Origin: Stratiolaelaps scimitus
Lineage: Eukaryota > Arthropoda > Arachnida > Mesostigmata > Laelapidae
Assembly (NCBI GenBank): GCA_019614645.1
Contig: JABWDB010000007.1
Location: 6,275,501-6,339,500, forward strand
DNA: 64,000 nucleotides
Reading direction: 5' to 3'
Shown here: positions 58,001-64,000 of the stretch, one piece after another
How the letters are laid out: each line of letters starts with the position of its first letter
Position numbering within the stretch: the stretch's first letter is position 1
Notes under the pieces: model-generated
Seen by the model: only the letters and a program-made list of their open reading frames with translations
Told to the model about the DNA's origin: nothing
Databases searched by the model: none
Position numbers and translations under genes: made by a program

Positions 58001-59527
58001 CCTCGGCCAGAAGTGGCGGTAACCTATAAATAGCTCTGGACAAGCATTATTGGCCACGCAGAGTCGGGATGACACGCTCTCCATAGAGAGAGAGCGAGAG
58101 AGCAAGCTGTACGCTGTGCGGACCTCGTAATGGGCTCTTTTGGGGGCGGCCAACCTCGGATGTTTGGCCTCGCGTTGTTTTTTGCTTTGTCTTTACTCCA
58201 CTCTGAGACGACGACAACGACGACGACAACAATCACCACCACATCGTGGAAGTGGTGATGGATCCCATCCCACTGGTAGGCTTTCACACATATTCGCAAT
58301 GATACGTCTGGCGAAGGTCGGTGGTAGACGTTTGCGTGCGCATAGCTGTACCGATTGACGAGGAGGATACCAGCTACCTGTAAAAGTTCGCTGGACATAT
58401 TCATCCCCATCAATGACATGAAACCTAGTGGCGTGACGCCTCCTTTGTGCGGCCAGCGAGTTTTCATGACTCGTCTGAGTTTTCTAACTATACATGTTGC
58501 CGATTCTAGCTCAACCTCTCTCTTCGTGGTTGTCGAATTCGCTCCGACCGCCACTGAGCAGTGACCGTGTGCCTCCTTCAGCCGCTCATCGACCAGACGC
58601 TCATCATCGCCCTCCGGATTGAATCGAAGGCATTTCTTCACATAAAGTTGCATTCGGCATCCCTCACGATATGCCGTAACACCTCTCGTGTATTTCATAT
58701 GCGGGGGAATATTGCTATACATCGGCAGGCATCGCTACGCTGATGCTGAGCTCGAGCCATCTGCTCTGCGCTAGCTAGTGAGTAGTCTACGATGGGAGTT
58801 CACGCCAGGCAGTGCTTCGCCGCAAGAGATTTAAAAAGTGCTACTCTGCTCGTACAGGGGTAAGTTTGTGTACCAGCTCACAGAGAGAGAGAGAGCGAGC
58901 GAGAGTGAGAGAGATCGCCGAGTCCCGTTAGAGATATCTACTTCAAATCAGTGGTGCAGCTACCATATTGAGTTTGGCCAATTTCCGATGTGTTTTGCTG
59001 TCGGTCCGCGATGCTATCTGTAAAGATCGACTGCACTTTCTACTGCGTTGTGCTAGATAGCAAGGTTTAGATCGATTACACTTTCCTTTCAGTCCATTCA
59101 AAATGTTTATTTCTATGCCTCCATGCTAGAACAGCGCTTAGAAGACCACAAGATTGAACTTAGATTCAGCAATATCAATTGTCTATAGTAATATAAATAA
59201 TTGATTCGCATTCCGAGGCGCGTTTAATGCTCCACCCAGCTGGAAGGAGTTGGCATTCAACCATATGACATTCAAACACCTCGAGAAGTCGCACATGGCA
59301 GATACACTTTGATGAATAGGTATAATTGGGAGGCTGATGTTCCGGCTAACATTTCGTCATTTGAGTATAATAGCACCCTGTGTGATCAATCTGAGTCTGG
59401 TACGGTGGTATGAATAGATATTCTTGCCAATGTTCACTGCATGATTATATATTTCTGTGGTACTTCCACAATGAAATGACTGGCTAAGCAATGGCGTTGG
59501 ATTTTTTCTAAAGTGGCTATGCGCTTG

Positions 59528-59562
<35 letters not shown>

Positions 59563-61228
59563 TTGACACGGAGCGAGAGGTAATCGTGTTCATATTTAAC
59601 CCTCTCACACGTACATCGAGCATCCATGCGTAGCCAACCTGGAAGCACACAGACAATTGGGAAACCAATTAAGAAGATACGATATTAGCAATTGTAGTGA
59701 CGTCTCGTTTGACGTCTCGTCATGTCTAGCGCACATACATATTCGCATCAGCAAACGGCTGATCGGTTGAGCACGTGTGGCGTATTTTCCCTGATTGAAA
59801 TCAGCCCTCCACCCGAGCGCCCATATGCCTGCGTGTCCGTTCATGCCGCTCATATATAATACATAGATCTCTCCTGGCAGGATTTCTCGTGGAGCTAGCC
59901 GAATCGCGCCGCCAAACAGATAGGTGTATCCAGCGTCTTGCGAGAGCGTCCGCCACCGCCAACACTAACACCTGCTCGACTGGTGATTTGAAATCGCTAG
60001 TTCGCTGCTGTTCTGGCGAACGTGTGGATGGAAGATCACCGTGCAGCCTGCCGCGCCGCGCCGGCCGCCGACCAATGCAGCAATGAACAGCAAATGCACA
60101 ACAACATTAAAACGGACCATCTTTATTCCATGGCACAGCTCGTCGTTAGGCTATGGCACAAAAAGCCAACTGCTGCCTCCACTACAAGGCGACTTGTGTG
60201 CCCGAAGCTCGGTCGCGCCATTATGACTGATGTGACTTGCACCTTTGGCTCGCATTGGCTGGCGCGTGGTTGCGAATTTGAGCCGGTGGCGCTAAGGTGG
60301 CTGCTGTTAGCTGCTGCCGGCCATCGTCTCCCAGCGTCATCCCTCTGCGTTTCGTGCGTGATGATATTCTTCCATAATCATATGATTACTCTACCTGGAT
60401 AACTGTAATTACGACGACTCCACCACTTGATGTGATTACGTACAGACACACACAGGCACACATGCACACTCATCCAACGGGATGCGCAGACAGACGTCTG
60501 CGCGTAGACTGGCATCAGTCGAAAGCTTTGCTCACATCTAAACAGAGACAGCAGGGGCGAGACACTCGCATCGATCATAAGGTAATTACGGACGCGGTTG
60601 ACGGGGGTGGTGTTACCCCGTGGATTTCAGAGCTTTCTTTGCAAGGCGATGAGTTAGCAACAAACTAGCATTTATGTTTACGATCCGTTCACGAGCGGCC
60701 ACAAGGCGATTATGAAAACTCGAGGAGAGGGAAAAAACTGAAGCGAAGTAATCGCGGGTTAATTTACCGCGGGCGTTCGTTTAATGATGTCATTCGCGCA
60801 TGAACACCGAATAGACGTACACGAATTGGACGTGCTTAAACGAAGCGTTGATGACTTCGGCTATCATTTATAAGTACCTATATAGTATATGCACAAAGGG
60901 AAATGTTAGGATACTCGTGGACAGCGCCGGATACGTCTTTCTGTCGCGGGGAAAAATGGAACTGCAAGGTCGTTCACCCTATCACAAGGTATCTGAGGCA
61001 AGTATAATAAATGAATAACGATCTGTCAAGTGGACCTTTGCATTGCTTTTATCAAGTGATGACTATTTTATTAGTTTAAAGGCAATAAACGAAATGCTGT
61101 AACATTGAAGGAAACTCGACAGTAAGGGCTTTGAGATCGAATGTCGGCGGCGAGATGCAACTTCAATGTAGCAATGGAGCTTCTCAGCACTAATACTTCT
61201 CAAGATCTAGGCCTTCTTGTTTAGACCT
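55001..61228. other. Unassigned stretch with GC-rich islands
   Basis: GC-rich blocks at 55.4-56.1 kb and 58.0-58.6 kb with GA/CT runs and GAC/GTC triplets. The frame at 55593-55823 (+) is acidic and Ser/Pro-rich, with no domain and no convincing splice context. The (TA)n at 59530-59560 and CA runs near 60448 are simple repeats. No gene recognised. Confidence 0.4.
59530..59560. repeat. (TA)n microsatellite
   Basis: A 31-base TA run. Confidence 0.9.
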
Positions 61229-61440
61229 TTTTTTTAATGGGGATATTGACATGCATTAGCATATCAACGCCGTGACATGCTACCCCCCCCCCCCCCTCGC
61301 TTTTTGGAACTGTTGAAGCTGTTCAACAGCATCGCCCTTCCCGGTAGCACTCCTTCAGTTAGAGCGCTGAGATGTGTACAAGCCCAGCCACGAGCACCGC
61401 ACATCCTCCTTGCAGTACGGACCTGACGTGGTTAGCTGAC
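61229..61440 (-). mobile_element. Family C retroelement 3' end, diverged copy
   Basis: On the minus strand it parallels 36880-37058: CTGTTGAACA, TTCCA, a run of 14 G (C at 61283-61296 on the plus strand), the hairpin remnant around GCTAATGCATG and a terminal ATTAAAAAAAA. The hairpin stem has decayed (TTGACATG / CATATCAA), showing it is older or less constrained than the other copy. Confidence 0.6.
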
Positions 61441-64000
61441 TCTCAGCTGCTTCCCTTCTCTCTCACCCCAGACGTCCTCTCTACGACCTCTGTCCGCTTT
61501 CCGTCTGTAAACGACTACCACTAGATAGCCCCGTGTATGTAAACACGCAGTGTTTATGACGCATATAGCGGGTGTACAGCAGGCCACATTAGTTGCTTCT
61601 TGCATAGATCTAAATACCAATAACTAACAAGCCATCTAAATTGTAGACTAGTACTATGAATAGGACAGTTGTGGGCGAGGAATTGACAGAACTATCGTGT
61701 TCATGTTTAATCTGGAACTCTCCCTGAGCTTTTATGGCAAGGACTAACCAGTTTAACTTAGCGCCGGTTTTAATCGAATGGAAGCCATTCAAACGATGCG
61801 CTATATATTCTTTATTTGTCGACGTTGCAGCTGTCATGACAGGCAACTATCAAAAAGTTCAGTTGCACCTCTGTCACGATCATACATCGGCAACCGGCCG
61901 ATATTTATTTCTGGAATTTTGAGATACTTTTTGTAGACGCTGTAAGCGCAGTGCTCCGAAGTGGACACTCAATAACGACGCCGGTAACACATCTGTCGAA
62001 TATCACAGATGTGTCACTCAAAGGCAGAAATAATTCGCGTATTCAAGGGATGGGTCCGGCACAGTCTTGGGTGAGGAATTCCCATTGAACGTTCGAACAG
62101 CACGAAGAGTTGTTCTTCATGCTAAGTCCGCTTAATGGGTGCCGGCTGTACGTGTCCGTCTCCCCATGTCCGCTAATTCCCATCGACTCGAATTCGGTTT
62201 GATGCGCGCCATCCGCGTAGCGCCATCGACGACGCCTCTTAGCACACCTACGATATGGTGATTCTGCCGTCTGCAGCACCGAGACACCGAGTCGTCGAAC
62301 GGACAACAATAAAGCCTCATCATCCCTGTAGACGCCGTCACCATTAGCTTCGTCTTTATCGTCGACTTCTACGATTACACCTCATTGTTCACCAGTACCT
62401 ACTCTGCTCCGCTCAGCTGTTGTATCCTCGGCCTCATTTCTGTCACTGCCAATCGTGGCATCGTTGTGGCTGCTGTCGCCGTTGTTGACAACATTCGTTG
62501 CTGAACTTCGATATTGTCAGCACAGCAGTCGCAGCCGCAGTCGTTCGGCGAGGCGTTGACTCGCCGCTCACTTCTAATCTCCAGCATATCCCGCGCCTGA
62601 ATTTTGTGCACCAATCGGCCGCAACAACTCTGCTGCAATTTCCGCCCCAGCCTCCCCTACCCTCTCGTCGCTGTAGTTTGGCCTTTCAGCTCCGCCAGCG
62701 GCAATTGTTATCGACTACCTTTCGCCGCCACTACCACCTTTCTACGGAATCTAGCTGTCTCCGTTCTACAAAAGGTCTATATTTCTTCATCTTGTCTCTC
62801 TCTCTCTCTCACTCATACAGACACACATATAGTGTGCATCTGTTTTTTCTCTCTCTTTAGCACGGTGTTTGGTCGTACGACAACGCTGATGTTGCTTATG
62901 TGACTAGCAACTACTCAATTCATCGCCGCCGCCTCCCCCCCCGCTCTCCTTCTCTATTTTCGCGCGTCTCTTAGCCATTTCATCTCTACCTGTCATCGTT
63001 CCATTTCAGCTCTGTATAGGGTCATCCATTCGTTGATCAACGATATTCAGCTCTCTCATTTCGGAGACAACGTCGATAGACGACAACGCGTCGTTCGGAG
63101 CGACGCCGTTCTAGTTTCGGCCATCGGCGCGCTTCTCGTACGCGCTCCGTGTTCCTTCTGATCAGAGAAATGTAATCTTCATCCCCGCTGTTGCCGCCGC
63201 CGCTGATGCTCTTCTTGTTGTTGTTGCCGTGGCTGCTGTCTACGTCAGCTTGGCTGGCCGTGCCGCGTCTTGTTCGACTCTCTGGTCGACTCGGAAATAT
63301 CGCGAGATGTAGCCAAGAAAGCGAGAGAGAGAGAGAGAGAGACACAGAGCGAAATGGCGAAACAGGCAGGTTGTGGTAGTAAATTGCAATTGAGGCTCTC
63401 CTGTCAACGCCGCGACCGGCTTCAGTGTCTTCCCGCTGCCTGGACGCTGCCAGCGGCGGTGTCATTCGACCAGATTTCAACTCCCGCTCCTGCTGTTGTT
63501 GCCGCGATTGGCCACGACGAATGCTCTCGTTATTGGTTATTGTTGCTACCTTTGTTGTTGTTGTTGTTGTTGCTGCCGCCGCTGCCGCTACTGTTGTTGT
63601 TGTTGTGGCTCTTGCTCCTCCTGCGGCCGCTGCGGCTGCTGCTGCTGCTACGGCTGCTGAAAGCGATGACGATCCTGATGATGTGGCCGTTGTTAGCATT
63701 TCGTTATTTTTTATATTGTTGACTGCCTCGTCTTCACGCGTTGTTCTCTCGCCTCTGTCGAACTCGGCCCCGGCTCGGTTCACTCATCACGTCGCAGACA
63801 TCTCAGCTCAATCCCAGCATCGTCATCAATCGTCAACAGCGCCTTACACGAGAAAAGTGGCTGGGGTGGAGAGGCAGGGGGAAGACATCCGTTTTTCGTT
63901 CGTCTGACCCTTTGTTCTCCTTTTGTTCACCACCAACACCACCCGATTCGTCTGACTCTTCATCGGACGCCGATCGCAACCCTGATCTGATGCTGGTCAC
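61441..64000. other. Triplet- and CT-rich end region
   Basis: CT runs at 62792-62812, a GA run at 63322-63342 and long TTG/GCT triplet tracts (63540-63660). The 248-codon frame at 63037-63783 (-) is mostly poly-Ala/Thr/Ser/Leu from these repeats. No domain is seen, so no gene is called. Confidence 0.4.

Noticed and set aside
58024..58722. 232-codon minus-strand frame
   Set aside because: Contains a run of Val from GAC/GTC triplets and no domain. Plus-strand frames overlap it.
60128..60300. A-box/B-box-like spacing suggesting a SINE
   Set aside because: The B-box (GGTTGCGAATTTGAGCC) carries insertions and no second copy was noticed.
63037..63783. 248-codon minus-strand frame
   Set aside because: Mostly poly-Ala/Thr/Ser/Leu produced by TTG/GCT/GA simple repeats, and the plus strand is also open across it. 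No domain.
1..64000. CRISPR arrays, operons or bacterial systems
   Set aside because: Introns, microsatellites and animal gene families show this is a eukaryotic nuclear sequence. The simple repeats have no spacer structure.

Overview
The window is eukaryotic nuclear DNA from an arthropod. The genes are split by GT-AG introns, (TA)n runs are frequent, non-LTR retrotransposon debris and small inverted-repeat elements are scattered throughout, and the recognisable genes are animal ones (scratch, SGT1, kinesin-2, arthropod secreted cysteine-rich proteins). A chelicerate, mite or tick, fits best. The two secreted proteins resemble the tick/mite single-domain von Willebrand factor C group, and SGT1 lacks the TPR part as in other arthropods. 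This placement is an inference, not a proof.

Layout. 1.9-7.0 kb (+): four exons of the zinc-finger repressor gene scratch; its first exon lies outside the window or was not found. 12.1-14.4 kb (+): a complete three-exon sgt1 (CS and SGS domains). 18.0-20.0 kb (-): an intronless kinesin-2 motor gene of the KIF3B/Klp68D type. 22.7-24.8 kb (+): a 5'-truncated non-LTR retrotransposon with an uninterrupted 682-residue reverse transcriptase plus restriction-like endonuclease ORF; further pieces of the same family lie at 22.55, 37.72-37.90 and 40.03 kb. 26.6-34.7 kb (+): two tandem paralogous genes for small secreted 10-cysteine SVWC-like proteins, with identical intron phases. 35.9-38.0 kb is a patchwork of repeats. 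39.1-39.6 kb has two open stretches that look like orphan or decayed exons. From about 41 kb to the end (23 kb) no protein is recognised. That stretch is CpG-, CT- and CAG/CAA-rich, with two possible signal-peptide first exons (42.90 and 47.95 kb, the second behind a TATA box) and a miRNA-like hairpin at 50.99 kb.

The genes do not form one pathway. Scratch is a neural transcriptional repressor, SGT1 an HSP90 co-chaperone, KIF3B an anterograde ciliary and axonal motor subunit, and the SVWC pair are probably haemolymph or secretion proteins. The most unusual items are the intact RT/endonuclease ORF with its GC-rich island, the tandem SVWC pair with a conserved segment behind each copy, the structured repeats (MITEs and hairpins), and the hairpin at 50.99 kb.
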